Numbered from the stretch's first letter, positions 6,737 to 15,525 are shown. The stretch: 30,433 bases of DNA from Marinobacter sp. (GCA_017643965.1 JAEPMM010000004.1:1-30433), one strand, 5' to 3'. Notes: generated by a model not told the origin, from the letters alone. Program-made: numbers and translations.

Positions 6737-7639
6737 ATGTTCAGCTTCCTGCCCGCTCCCGTTATCGGTGTTATCAACTCCATCCTGCTGGGACTCAATA
6801 CCCTGTTCTGGTGCCTGCTGCTCTACATTCCGGCGGTACTGAAACTGCTGGTTCCCCATAAAGGCTTCCGCGTGCTCTGTACCCGCGTCATCATCTGGAT
6901 CTCGGAATCCTGGGTGGCCTGCAACACCGGCTGGATGAAGCTCACCCACGGTACCCGCTGGGATGTGAAAGGGGCAGAGAACCTGCAGCGGGAGAGCTGG
7001 TATCTGGTGCTGAGCAACCACCAGAGCTGGGTCGACATTTTCGCCATGCAGCGGGTGTTCAACCGTCGTGCGCCGTTCCTCAAGTTTTTCCTGAAGCAGC
7101 AACTGATCTGGGTGCCGGTGATTGGCCTGGCGTGGTGGGGGCTGGATTTCCCGTTCATGAAACGGTACACCCGGGAATACCTGATAAAGCATCCGGAGAA
7201 GCGCGGCGAGGATCTCAAGGCCACTCGCATCGCCTGTGAAAAGTTCCGCTACACCCCGGTGAGCGTGATGAATTTCGTGGAGGGCACGCGCTTTACCCAG
7301 GCCAAGCACGACAAACAGAAATCACCCTACACCCACTTGCTTACCCCCAAGGCTGGCGGCGTCGCGTTCGTGCTTGATGCCATGGGCGACTCGATCCAGA
7401 CCCTGGTGGACGTCACCATCGCTTACCCCGATGGCGCACCTACCTTCTGGGATTTCATCTGTGGCCGAGTGACGGAAGTGCAAATGGAGATCCAGACGGT
7501 AACCATTCCGGACCACCTGAAAGGGCGGGATTACTCGGCAGACGCCGAGCATCGTCGCAATGTCAAAGACTGGCTGGCGGAGCAGTGGCGGGCTAAGGAT
7601 CAGCGGCTGACCAACATGCTGGACGATACCGCTTACTGA
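6737..7639 (+). CDS. YihG-like lysophospholipid acyltransferase (PlsC superfamily)
   Basis: A membrane-bound acyltransferase that moves an acyl chain onto a lysophospholipid such as 1-acylglycerol-3-phosphate. The 300-residue product has a hydrophobic N-terminal segment (about residues 8-38), then the H-x4-D catalytic motif NHQSWVD (His95, Asp100), a middle block with FFLKQQLIWVPVIGLAWW, and the substrate-binding motif FVEGTRF (180-186). These and the length fit the E. coli YihG branch, which is distinct from housekeeping PlsC. The ATG at 6737 is chosen for the AGGA ahead of it; an in-frame start 13 codons upstream lacks one. The gene overlaps the stop of the convergent lipoprotein operon by four bases. 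It may tune membrane fatty-acid composition. Confidence 0.88.
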   Translation: MFSFLPAPVIGVINSILLGLNTLFWCLLLYIPAVLKLLVPHKGFRVLCTRVIIWISESWVACNTGWMKLTHGTRWDVKGAENLQRESWYLVLSNHQSWVDIFAMQRVFNRRAPFLKFFLKQQLIWVPVIGLAWWGLDFPFMKRYTREYLIKHPEKRGEDLKATRIACEKFRYTPVSVMNFVEGTRFTQAKHDKQKSPYTHLLTPKAGGVAFVLDAMGDSIQTLVDVTIAYPDGAPTFWDFICGRVTEVQMEIQTVTIPDHLKGRDYSADAEHRRNVKDWLAEQWRAKDQRLTNMLDDTAY

Positions 7640-8451
7640 GCGAACGCATCCAGCGTCTGCAGCGCCAGCTCCTGGCCCACATCACGCAGGGAGACCTGTC
7701 GTTCCAGCTTCTCGAAGCCCCGGTCCGTCGCGACCCAGCGGCGGTCTTCGTCGGTTTCCGGCGGCACGCCGTTGGAATTGACCATGGCGCGAATGGCGCC
7801 GTCGGTGACGTCCAGAACGCGAACGTGGAACTCACGGCCGGAGACCTGGCTGAGCACCATCAGATAATCCGCATGCTCGCTCAATGCGCGCATTTCCAGC
7901 CGGGCCTGATCCGGTGACAGGCGGGCGAATTCGCCATTCTCCAGAGCGTTATCGGTGATGCGCAGGATGGCATCACGGTCAACGACGGTGACGCCGGCTC
8001 GCGTCAGCTGGGACACGAAGCCGCTCTGGAGATCGAACGCGGGTGCCATCGGCGCACTGCGCCGGCCGAAACGGGTTTCCACTTGCGCCGCCGCGTTGGA
8101 CCTGCCGTCCAGGTTGACCTTGCCGTCCGGAATCTCACCCCTCCGGCTGCCCTGACCCGACACCACCACCCGGCGCTGACTGGCCCAGTCACTGACCTGA
8201 TCGTTGAACGCGCGGTTCCAGAACACCGCCATGCGCGGATTGGCGCTGCCGGTTCCGGCGCGGAACCGCTGCAGGATGGCCTCTGCGGTTTCGGTACGTT
8301 GGGAGGCGTTGGCCTCATTGCGCAGATCGTCCACCGTCAGCGGTTTCTGGGGCGCCGCCTTCATCGGGGCGGCGGCATGGTCAGTGGCGGCCTGGGCGGC
8401 CAGCGGCAACAGGCCGGCGGCCACCAGTGCAATCAGGGCTCGTTTCATCAT
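7636..8451 (-). CDS. Exported protein, possible CsgG/LpoB-like fold, last gene of lipoprotein operon
   Basis: I do not recognise a named family. The 271-272-residue product starts with a clear signal peptide (KRALIALVAAGLLPLAAQAA, cleavage near AQA-A) and lacks a lipobox cysteine, so it should be periplasmic. The mature part has features that recall LpoB/CsgG-type domains: PRMAVFWNRAFNDQ, GVTVVDRDAILRI, HADYLMVLSQVSG, then FHVRVLDVTDGAI. This is an impression, not a firm match. The start overlaps the stop of the YcfL-like gene in an ATGA arrangement, which indicates translational coupling. Two consecutive ATG codons exist at the start; either may be used. It probably works with the other envelope proteins of this operon. 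Confidence 0.75.
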
Positions 8452-8897
8452 TCAAGCTCCCGCACTTCAACCCGGTACTGCAGCGACTGTGTGCCGGTGG
8501 ACAGGGTCTTGTAGGCACTGACGCTGTTGGCGGGAATGGTGCTGCGCTGCCAGACCGGTTTGGCATCCACGGGCACGCCGTCTTCATCGAAGAACTGGGT
8601 GCGCGCCTCGATGCGATAGTCGAAATCGGTGTGGTTGCGCAACACCGCATACACTTCGGTGGTGCCGGTCTCGGTGCGGCGCCGGCCATGGTTCTCCACC
8701 GACAGGCGGTAGGTCTGGCCACTGCCCAGAATGCCTTGCGTCCAGGTGCGGCTGAGATCGTAGTCGGTAAACACCACGGTGTTGTATTCTACCGGCGCGG
8801 TGCGGCCTTCCAGTCGCGTGGAGTCACTGGGCAGAGAGGTGCAGCCGGCCACCAGCAGGGTGGTTGCGGCAGTGATGGCAATCAGTGTGCGGATCAT
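8448..8897 (-). CDS. YcfL-like (DUF1425) lipoprotein
   Basis: A 149-residue predicted lipoprotein with a signal peptide and lipobox LLVAGC (Cys19). The mature part resembles the YcfL/DUF1425 family: a small beta-rich domain with VYAVLRNHTDFDYRIEARTQ and FFDEDGVPVD. In E. coli ycfL lies next to lpoB, and here it again sits in an operon with an LpoB-like gene, which supports the call. The start at 8897 has AGGAGA upstream. Its stop overlaps the following start by four bases. The function of this family is not well defined; an outer-membrane location is inferred from the absence of Asp at position +2. Confidence 0.8.
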   Translation of the reverse strand: MIRTLIAITAATTLLVAGCTSLPSDSTRLEGRTAPVEYNTVVFTDYDLSRTWTQGILGSGQTYRLSVENHGRRRTETGTTEVYAVLRNHTDFDYRIEARTQFFDEDGVPVDAKPVWQRSTIPANSVSAYKTLSTGTQSLQYRVEVRELE

Positions 8898-8916
8898 CGT
8901 TGTTCTCCTGTACCTG

Positions 8917-10143
8917 TCAGGGGCGCCGGGACGTGGCGAGAGCCAGTCCCTGGCCGCGGCCGTCGAAGCGGAACTCAGTGGTGTCGGTCAGACCGGGAAT
9001 CGGCTGGCCGTTCTTGTCGAGAAAGCGCACGGTGACCTGCTGACCAGGCTCCGCTCGCAGCGGAATGATGTGCAGGGTGTCTGGCAGCGCTTCCCAGTAA
9101 CGGATATCGGCGCGCACGTTGGCCGCCGCTGACATGCCCTGGGCCGCCACGCTCACCAGACTGATGGCGGCAAAGCCGGCCCCCAGCACGCCGCCAGCCG
9201 AGGCACTGGCGCCCGCCAGCAGACTGTTCTGGCTGACCGAGCTGAGGTTGGTGCCAATGTCGCGGGTGGTGGTTTTGTACTGGACCTGGCCCTCAACGAT
9301 ACGGTCGATGGCGCGACCGCCGCGGGTGGACGCCTGGAAATAGATATCTTCCATCGGGTATACGGTTTCCCAGGTCTCGCCGGCTTGCCATTGCGCGCCC
9401 ACGTCCGGGAAGTTCTTGCCGCGGCGGTACACCAGCTGGTAATGGCCGACGCCATCGCCCAGTTTGCGGGGTGACTGGCCGGTTTCCACGATCAGCAAGG
9501 CGTTGTGATCCTCAGCGGGAATGGGCGCATCCGGGCGGAACGCCATCAGTTCCTGAAAGTGCTCTTCCGCCAGCTTGTTGCTGTCCATCCGCAGCGCAGC
9601 CCAGCCGGCAAGATAGATCAGCGCCGCGAAATCGGCACTGTTCTGCTCTTCCTCGGCGAAGGCGTCCTGTAGCAGACCACTGATAAAGCTGGCGCGGGCG
9701 TTGCCATAATCGCCCTGCTCGAGAAAAATCAGGCCCAGGTAGAGGTACACCATGGAGCGCTCATAGGGCTCGCCCTTGAAGTCTTTCTCGGCTTCCTCGT
9801 ACCAGACGCTGCGCGCCTTGCGGGCGGCGTCGTCATCGGCATAGATGCTTTCGATGCTGACCCTGGCGCGATCAAGTGCCTCCCTGGCTTCGTCAAGGTG
9901 GCCGGCACGATAGGCCTTGAGGCCGATTTCCATCAGGTTGAGCACCTCATTCCGGCGCCCCTCCTCGTACAGGTTGCGATAGTCCTGCTGTACCACGGCG
10001 GGTTTGCTGGCGATGACCTGTTCCTGGGCCGCAGTCAGACTCGAGCGATCGTAGGTCTTGGGGCCGGTGGCGCACCCCACCAGTGACAGCGACAGCACGG
10101 CGCTGGCCAGCAGGGCCGGCCGGCGCTCAGCGATAAACGACAT
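8917..10143 (-). CDS. COG3014-type TPR-containing lipoprotein
   Basis: A 408-residue predicted lipoprotein with lipobox LVGC (Cys24). Residues about 55-185 are helical and repeat-like (KAYRAGHLDEAREALDRAR; YLYLGLIFLEQGDYGNARAS), consistent with TPR units. Around residues 310-345 is a Gly/Ala-rich hydrophobic stretch (GASASAGGVLGAGFAAISLV) that could insert in or cross a membrane, followed by a small beta-type tail. From memory this matches the uncharacterised COG3014 family, which often travels with LpoB-like and YcfL-like genes as it does here. The ATG at 10143 is chosen because the signal peptide starts there; it overlaps the upstream LpoB-like gene by 17 bases. The frame is open further upstream, but that part is antisense-like and not exported-protein-like. 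Confidence 0.8.
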   Translation of the reverse strand: MSFIAERRPALLASAVLSLSLVGCATGPKTYDRSSLTAAQEQVIASKPAVVQQDYRNLYEEGRRNEVLNLMEIGLKAYRAGHLDEAREALDRARVSIESIYADDDAARKARSVWYEEAEKDFKGEPYERSMVYLYLGLIFLEQGDYGNARASFISGLLQDAFAEEEQNSADFAALIYLAGWAALRMDSNKLAEEHFQELMAFRPDAPIPAEDHNALLIVETGQSPRKLGDGVGHYQLVYRRGKNFPDVGAQWQAGETWETVYPMEDIYFQASTRGGRAIDRIVEGQVQYKTTTRDIGTNLSSVSQNSLLAGASASAGGVLGAGFAAISLVSVAAQGMSAAANVRADIRYWEALPDTLHIIPLRAEPGQQVTVRFLDKNGQPIPGLTDTTEFRFDGRGQGLALATSRRP

Positions 10144-10768
10144 CGTCACGACCTGCTTTGCGCATCTCGTAGAGGCCACTCCAGATGATGGTGCCCAGTT
10201 CCATATCGACCATCTCGAAACTGATCTGGCTGTAGCGTGACTGGGTGCCGTCACTGCGATCGGCGGCATCCAGCGAGGTGATGCGACCGGCCAGGCGGTA
10301 GTCGGCACCGGCCTGTGCCGCGGTCTCGCGGATGGTGCCGCCATCCACGGCGCCGTCGCGCTTGAGGTCGCGTTCTTTCTGCACCATGGCGGCATACTCA
10401 CGACCCACGAAGATCATCCGGCCATTGGAGGCGCGGTTCAGTTCGATGCGCAGGCGGTCCGTCAGCATGTTGGTGTTCACCACCGAGGAGCTCTCGTTGC
10501 GCATGTACTCGTTATCGATGATGATCCGCGGCGGAATGTCCCGGCCTGCCAGCATGCGGTTGGCCAGCATGTCGCGCATCATTTCGTCGGTGACGGCCAC
10601 GATGTCCTGGCTTTCGATGCCGACACCGCCAACGCGTCCGGTGGTGGAAGCGTCTTCGTACACGGTGGCTTTGCCACGGGTGTTGTCAATCTGGCCGGCG
10701 CAGCCGGCAAGCAGCAGCGACGCGGAAACCATACCCAGTAAAACAGCTTTTCTGGATTCCATCTTCAT
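10127..10768 (-). CDS. LpoB/CsgG-like lipoprotein (putative penicillin-binding protein activator)
   Basis: A 213-residue predicted lipoprotein with lipobox LLLAGC (Cys23). The mature part has the LpoB/CsgG-type domain: IPPRIIIDNEYMRNE, then TDRLRIELNRASNGRMIFV, AQAGADYRLAGRI, and the C-terminal ELGTIIWSG, which corresponds to GEIIWSG of E. coli LpoB. LpoB is an outer-membrane lipoprotein that reaches through the peptidoglycan to stimulate PBP1B; the long Pro-rich linker of E. coli LpoB is absent here, so a direct reach to PBP1B is less certain. The ATG at 10768 has GGAG at good distance; an earlier in-frame start would put 27 extra residues before the signal peptide. It is 13 bases after the preceding gene. 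Confidence 0.82.
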   Translation of the reverse strand: MKMESRKAVLLGMVSASLLLAGCAGQIDNTRGKATVYEDASTTGRVGGVGIESQDIVAVTDEMMRDMLANRMLAGRDIPPRIIIDNEYMRNESSSVVNTNMLTDRLRIELNRASNGRMIFVGREYAAMVQKERDLKRDGAVDGGTIRETAAQAGADYRLAGRITSLDAADRSDGTQSRYSQISFEMVDMELGTIIWSGLYEMRKAGRDDVVYR

Positions 10769-10781
10769 ACAACATCTCCGG

Positions 10782-12356
10782 TTAATTTGTGGAAGCCAGT
10801 ACAGAACTGAACTCCGGGTAGATCTGTGAGGTGGCCTGAACCGCGTCATTGAAGTTCGCGGTGGTGCCGTACTTTCGTTTCAGGTAGCGAGCCATATCGG
10901 TCAGGGAGTCAAAACTGAGATCCGAAGCTGCCTTGATGGCTTCCCAGCCACCGGATGCAGAGATCGCGGTTTCCCGTCCGGTTTCCTTGCCGATTTCAGC
11001 ACCTACGGCGCCGCCGATCAGCCCACCGAGCCCGAAAGGCACGAAATCCAGTGCCTTTTCAGCAGCATACGCTCCGGCCATAGCGCCAACGGCGGTGCCA
11101 GCGGATGCGCCCATACTCGCGTTATTAGCCAGGTTGACCCATTCCGCCAACACGCCGTCACTGGTGAAAGGGCTCATGAACTGACCCGCATTGTCCTTGC
11201 GCACCAGGCGTTCAAGCAGCTCCTCCTCTGTCAGGGGGTTACCGTCTACACCTGTCAAGGAACCGGTCCGTGCGATGGCAATCATCTCGTTCGACGGCGC
11301 CTGCTCGGTCATGTAGGACACCAGCTCGTCGGGTAACCCGCCCTCGACCAGGGCCTGACGATGGCCATCGGTCAGGCCTGCAAAGACCGGTGTGTAGTGC
11401 GCGCCGATGGCGGCTTCTGCAATACTGCGGATGACGGCGTTGTTGGCGTGTGGCGCGGCGTTACCCCAGCGCTCATTAACGAATTCGGTAATCGCTTTTT
11501 CCCGGTGTTCCGGATGGGCAAGGATGAGCTTGCGGGTCAGGTCGTCAACGGATTCGCCATCCGCAAGGGCTGATTTTAGTTGCAATCCCTTCAATCCGTC
11601 CGGACCAATCAGCCAGGCTTGCTGTGCTTCGGGCAGAAGTCCCACATAGCCCGGCAGGTCTGCGTACTGCGCATGAAATTCCAGCGAATCCTGTGGCGGC
11701 GCGAGAGCGATCAGTTGGGCGGTGCCTTTCGGGAGAAGCAGCGGTGCATCGCCCGAACGCAGCAGTTGCGCCAGGGCCTCGGGATTACCGGTGTCAGTGG
11801 CAGCATAGCGCTCGTTCTGTGCCCGAGTCTGGTCGGCCAGCGCCGTCAAATGAACCCGTTGCGCCGCTTCATTGGCTTCGTTCAGTGCTTCAGCCTCGCC
11901 GCTGGTTCCCGGAATCAGGAAAGGGGTCGGGAAGAACATTCCGGTCCAGGTCTTCGCCGCAAAATCGACCTGGTGACGCCAGAGTACCTGCTCCTGCCAG
12001 ACGACTCCGGCACTGCTGAACGCGGTGCTGCGTCCGTGAATTGGAATAAGACTCAAGGTCACGATCGCGGGCAGATTGGCCAGAAAGGGTTCTTCGTAGC
12101 CGTACCATACCGGCGCGGGCGTCTGTGAATACTGGACACGGGGAGCATCACTCTCTGGCATCACCCATTCGGCCACGCTGGCATCATCCACATGGAACGG
12201 GGCGGTTACCTGGTAGGGTGTGGCGACAGGCATGGAATTCTGGTCAAACTGATACACAGAGCAGCCACTGAGCCAAAAGGTTGCTGCGGCCAGGGTCACG
12301 ACGGCACGCCAGGATCTCGCGATGACATGGCGGGGGGAACGGTTCGGGTAGGTCAT
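10782..12356 (-). CDS. Large lipoprotein of unknown function with glycine-zipper segment
   Basis: I do not recognise the family. The 524-residue product has a signal peptide and lipobox WLSGC (Cys32). Visible landmarks in the mature part are an aromatic and Pro-rich beginning (APVWYGYEEPFLANLP), a stretch recalling exported beta domains (FFPTPFLIPGTS), a helical middle, and at about 414-460 a Gly/Ala-rich segment with small-residue spacing (GASAGTAVGAMAGAYAAEKA and FGLGGLIGGAVGAEIGKETG) typical of glycine-zipper, membrane-associating helices. A conserved-looking tail follows. It is the first gene of the operon that continues into LpoB-like, COG3014, YcfL-like and periplasmic proteins, so it is probably an outer-membrane component of the same complex. 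No strong Shine-Dalgarno precedes the ATG. Confidence 0.75.
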   Translation of the reverse strand: MTYPNRSPRHVIARSWRAVVTLAAATFWLSGCSVYQFDQNSMPVATPYQVTAPFHVDDASVAEWVMPESDAPRVQYSQTPAPVWYGYEEPFLANLPAIVTLSLIPIHGRSTAFSSAGVVWQEQVLWRHQVDFAAKTWTGMFFPTPFLIPGTSGEAEALNEANEAAQRVHLTALADQTRAQNERYAATDTGNPEALAQLLRSGDAPLLLPKGTAQLIALAPPQDSLEFHAQYADLPGYVGLLPEAQQAWLIGPDGLKGLQLKSALADGESVDDLTRKLILAHPEHREKAITEFVNERWGNAAPHANNAVIRSIAEAAIGAHYTPVFAGLTDGHRQALVEGGLPDELVSYMTEQAPSNEMIAIARTGSLTGVDGNPLTEEELLERLVRKDNAGQFMSPFTSDGVLAEWVNLANNASMGASAGTAVGAMAGAYAAEKALDFVPFGLGGLIGGAVGAEIGKETGRETAISASGGWEAIKAASDLSFDSLTDMARYLKRKYGTTANFNDAVQATSQIYPEFSSVLASTN

Positions 12357-12649
12357 GTATGGGAATCCGTCAGGAGATGATCACGGACCATCGGCCAAGG
12401 GGAAGACGAGCCGACACCAAAATGTGAGCTGGTCCACAATCCTGATTACAAATACTTCATGTGGTGTGATCGGGGAATACCCGGAACAGGGTAGGGTGGT
12501 CGCTTTGGCCCGATAAGCCTCGCGGGCTTTACGGAAACTGACGGCAAGCTTTTGAATTCGTGATCAAACAGGAAATGTGCGCGGATTGTAAACTTTCGCA
12601 AAATCAGACGTTGACTGGGCGCGTGTGGTTAGTCTCGAGCGCTGTCGGG
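12357..12649. other. Intergenic region upstream of the lipoprotein operon
   Basis: This 293-base gap lies between the start of the 524-residue lipoprotein gene and the stop of the small charged-protein gene. It must contain the operon promoter, but I could not place a convincing -35/-10 pair. GCCCG (12511-12515) and CGGGC (12526-12530) could form a weak hairpin. I saw no gene or known riboswitch consensus. Confidence 0.4.
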
Positions 12650-12850
12650 TCAGCGCTCGTCATCTTCAACGTCTTCCGGGTGCTCCTGCTTGTAGCGCTC
12701 CCACTCTTCCCAGTCGTGGGGCGTACCGGCGTGGGGCCGGCGCAGGTGTTTGGCGTGCTCCAGGGCATGGTGGCGCAGGCTGTGGTCCCGCTCTTCCTCG
12801 TCCTTGTCGAAACCGTACTTTTTCAGGAACTCATCGGGGCTGATGGGCAT
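12650..12850 (-). CDS. Small charged protein of unknown function
   Basis: A 66-residue soluble protein dominated by charged residues (EFLKKYGFDKDEEERDHSLR; ending EEWERYKQEHPEDVEDDER), with no membrane segment and no Cys. I do not recognise a family. It is accepted as a gene because GGAGGTGATC, an almost perfect Shine-Dalgarno, lies just upstream of its ATG, and its composition is that of a real small protein rather than a shadow frame. It follows the RNase II stop by 65 bases on the same strand, so it may be co-transcribed with rnb. A role in RNA metabolism is only a guess from that position. Confidence 0.7.
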   Translation of the reverse strand: MPISPDEFLKKYGFDKDEEERDHSLRHHALEHAKHLRRPHAGTPHDWEEWERYKQEHPEDVEDDER

Positions 12851-12915
12851 GGGCGATCACCTCCGTCGGTGAAATGAACTCCTCAGGAGTACGATGCGCC
12901 CGTCTTCCCGGTTTT

Positions 12916-14913
12916 TCAAGTTGCGGTGTTGGTGCCTTCGGCATCTTTGCCAGCGACGATTTCGTCGGCACTCACCAGTTTGAAGTTGATCTGTTTCCGT
13001 TCCTCGTCCACGTCCGCGAAGGTCACGGTGACCGGCTGTTCCAGCTGGAAAATACGACCGTTCTTGTTGTGGATCAGGCGCAGGGTGACCGGATCGAAGC
13101 CGTATTTGCCATCGAGGGTGCGGCAACTGACAAACCCTTCCAGGCCATTGGCGTTCAGGCGTACAAAGAAACCGGCGGGCACGGTGCGGCTGATGACGCC
13201 CCCCATGGGTTCGTCGCCCAGGGTTTTGGCAAAATCGCTTTTGAGCCAGCTTTCCAAACTGTTGGCGGCCTGGCGGGCGCGGATCTGGGTGGTCTGCAGT
13301 TCCGCCAATTGCTCGGCGGTCAGCTCGCCCATGGCTTCCTGCCACAGCACCGCCTTGATCAGACGGTGCACGTAGAAATCGCTGAACTTGCGCAGGGGCG
13401 AGGTGAAGGTGGTGTAGGCCGCCAGCCCCATGCCCTGATGAGGCGCGGCGTCAAAAGCCAGCTCTGCGCGGGCCAGCTGGCGGGAAAGAATGGCCTTGAC
13501 CGGGACGTCCGCGCTCAGATTGTCGGTGCGTTTCATCAGTTCACGGAAGCCCGCGGCCGATGTGGCATCCACGCCGGACAGATCCGGCGCGTAGCGTTGC
13601 AACAGGGCGCGAACGTTGTCGGCACGGTCATCCCGCAGGCCGGGATGCCGGATAAACAGGCCCTTGGCCTGTTGGCTGAGGAAGTCGGCCGCGCAGCGGT
13701 TGGCGGCCACCATGCATTCTTCCACCAGCCGGTGGGCTTCGTTCTGCACCGAGGGTTCAATCAGCCGTACCCGCTTGTTCTCGTCCAGCCGCAGGCGGAA
13801 TTCCGGGCGATCGGCACTCAGCAGCGCGTGTTCGTTGCGCCATCTGCGCAGGGCGGTGGCGGTCTGGTGCAGCTGGTCCAGACTGTTGGAGACGGCGTCC
13901 GGCAGCGCCTTGATGTCGTCGTCTTCGCGGCCTTCGATCAGATTGGACACCAGCTCGTAACTGAGCTTGCCCTTGGACTGGATGACCGCCTTGTGGAAAC
14001 TGTACTCGCCCAGGCTGCCATCGTTGTTGACCTGCAGATCGCACACCAGGGCCAGACGTCTGACCTCTGGCATCAGCGAGCACAGGCGGGTACTGAGGCT
14101 GTCCGGCAGCATCGGCAGCGGTTCACCGGGGAAGTAGATGGCCGTTGCCCGGCGGTAAGCCTCGGTTTCTGCCGCGCTGCCCGGTTCGATCACCGCGGTG
14201 GGATCGGCGATGGCAATTGACAGCTTCCAGCCGGTGGCATTGGGTTCCGCCAGCAGGGCGTCGTCCATGTCCTGGGTGCCGGGGCTGTCGATAGTGACGT
14301 AGGGCAGGTCGGTGCGATCTTCACGATCCCCGGCCTGCGCCTCAATGGTGGCTTCGCTCAGGGCTTCCGCCTGGTGCTGCACCGCCTCCGGCCAGGTATC
14401 CGGCAAATCGAAGGTGGCCAGCGTCAGCGCCCGTTCGATACCGGTATCACCGGGTTTGCCCAGCACTTTCAGGATCTGGGCCTGGCCCTTGTCGTCCTTG
14501 ATCGGGTGCTTGTGGATGCGGCAGTAGATGAAATCGTCCGGGCTGGCGTTCATCCGCTCTTTCGGCGGTATAAAGATCCAGCGATTGATGCCAGGGGTTT
14601 CCGGCACCACGAAGTGGCCTTTGCCCTTGATCAGGTACCGGCCCACGAAGGTGTCGAGGCTGGTTTCCAGCAGCTCGTCGATCACGCCCTGGATCTTGCC
14701 CTTGTCGCCTTCCTGTTCGGTGACATTGACGCGGTCGCCGGGCAATACCTTCAGCATTTCTTCCGGCGGCAGGAACACGTCCCGACCCTCATCCAGCGCT
14801 ACGAAACCGAAACGTCCGTTGGTGGCTTTAACGGTGCCGGGAAAGACCACCTTGTTTTCTTTGATGTCGGTTTTCAGCTGGCGCAACTGGCTGAGAGCGT
14901 CGGCATTGAGCAT
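12916..14913 (-). CDS. rnb: Exoribonuclease II
   Basis: RNase II degrades single-stranded RNA 3' to 5', releasing 5'-monophosphates. The 665-residue product is close to the 644 residues of E. coli RNase II and shorter than RNase R. The N-terminal cold-shock-type domains cover about residues 20-180. The RNB catalytic core begins near 195, with the metal-binding acidic cluster DSPGTQDMDDAL (Asp209, Asp215, Asp217, Asp218), a uniform shift of eight from E. coli Asp201/207/209/210. The characteristic block GLAAYTTFTSPLRKFSDFYV is present, and an S1 domain follows from about 575 (GGVISRTVPAGFFVRLNANG). The start at 14913 has AGG upstream. It may form a two-gene unit with the small charged protein downstream. 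Confidence 0.92.
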   Translation of the reverse strand: MLNADALSQLRQLKTDIKENKVVFPGTVKATNGRFGFVALDEGRDVFLPPEEMLKVLPGDRVNVTEQEGDKGKIQGVIDELLETSLDTFVGRYLIKGKGHFVVPETPGINRWIFIPPKERMNASPDDFIYCRIHKHPIKDDKGQAQILKVLGKPGDTGIERALTLATFDLPDTWPEAVQHQAEALSEATIEAQAGDREDRTDLPYVTIDSPGTQDMDDALLAEPNATGWKLSIAIADPTAVIEPGSAAETEAYRRATAIYFPGEPLPMLPDSLSTRLCSLMPEVRRLALVCDLQVNNDGSLGEYSFHKAVIQSKGKLSYELVSNLIEGREDDDIKALPDAVSNSLDQLHQTATALRRWRNEHALLSADRPEFRLRLDENKRVRLIEPSVQNEAHRLVEECMVAANRCAADFLSQQAKGLFIRHPGLRDDRADNVRALLQRYAPDLSGVDATSAAGFRELMKRTDNLSADVPVKAILSRQLARAELAFDAAPHQGMGLAAYTTFTSPLRKFSDFYVHRLIKAVLWQEAMGELTAEQLAELQTTQIRARQAANSLESWLKSDFAKTLGDEPMGGVISRTVPAGFFVRLNANGLEGFVSCRTLDGKYGFDPVTLRLIHNKNGRIFQLEQPVTVTFADVDEERKQINFKLVSADEIVAGKDAEGTNTAT

Positions 14914-15053
14914 GAACGGAACCTGGCTGGCGAAGTTGTGAGTGTCAGGGCCGGAGTATACCGGTTATGGCCGGGCACGTCAGACCTCTTACACAACCGC
15001 AACGCTGGCGAGCGTCAGCCAGCCCGACGCCCCCGGTTCTGATTTGTGACGAC

Positions 15054-15515
15054 TCAGTTATGCTCGGCAAATACCCGGGTCTGGCCCTGCTCGTTGAACA
15101 GGATGACCTTGTAGTGATCCTTGCGGTCGCCCATTTCCATGCCCGGCGAGCCGGCCGGCATGCCCGGAACACTCAGGCCGGTGGCTTTGGGAGCTTCCGA
15201 CAGCAGGCGTTTGATGTCATCCGCCGGCACGTGGCCTTCAATCACATAGTCACCGACAAAGGCGGTGTGGCAACTGCCCAGCCCGGCAATCAGGCCGGCA
15301 TTGGCCTTGATCTTGCCCATGTCGTTGGTGTCGGTGGCCGTGACGTCAAAGCCGTTGTCTTCGAGGTGGTCGATCCAGTCACTGCAGCAGCCGCAGGTGG
15401 GGGATTTGTACACATGGATACTGTCGGTGTCGTCTGCCGCCAGCAACGGGCTGCTGGCGAGGGCACTGAAACCGAAGGCAACGGTAAGGCCGAGAGCTTT
15501 TTTACGCAGAGTCAT
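15054..15515 (-). CDS. DUF411 metal-binding exported protein
   Basis: A 153-residue DUF411 protein, a family regularly linked to copper and other metal resistance. The N-terminus is a signal peptide (residues 1-27, ending SSPLLAA), so it acts in the periplasm. The metal-site motif is SPTCGCCSDWIDHL (Cys41, Cys43, Cys44), followed by the conserved GSCHTAFVGDYVIEGHVPA and the Met-rich PGMPAGSPGMEMGD. The ATG at 15515 has AGGA upstream. It is the last gene of the merR-copA operon, ten bases after the small His-tailed membrane peptide. A copper-binding or delivery function is inferred from family and operon; the biochemical role is not established. Confidence 0.88.
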   Translation of the reverse strand: MTLRKKALGLTVAFGFSALASSPLLAADDTDSIHVYKSPTCGCCSDWIDHLEDNGFDVTATDTNDMGKIKANAGLIAGLGSCHTAFVGDYVIEGHVPADDIKRLLSEAPKATGLSVPGMPAGSPGMEMGDRKDHYKVILFNEQGQTRVFAEHN

Positions 15516-15525
15516 AGGGTATTCC

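Noticed and set aside
12480..12545. Possible c-di-GMP or other riboswitch upstream of the small charged gene or the lipoprotein operon
   Set aside because: Only a weak GC hairpin is present; the conserved GEMM core and receptor motifs are not found, and it would lie in an awkward position for either gene.
12874..14220. A 448-codon plus-strand frame
   Set aside because: It is antisense to RNase II, which has clear catalytic motifs; the long open frame results from high GC content.
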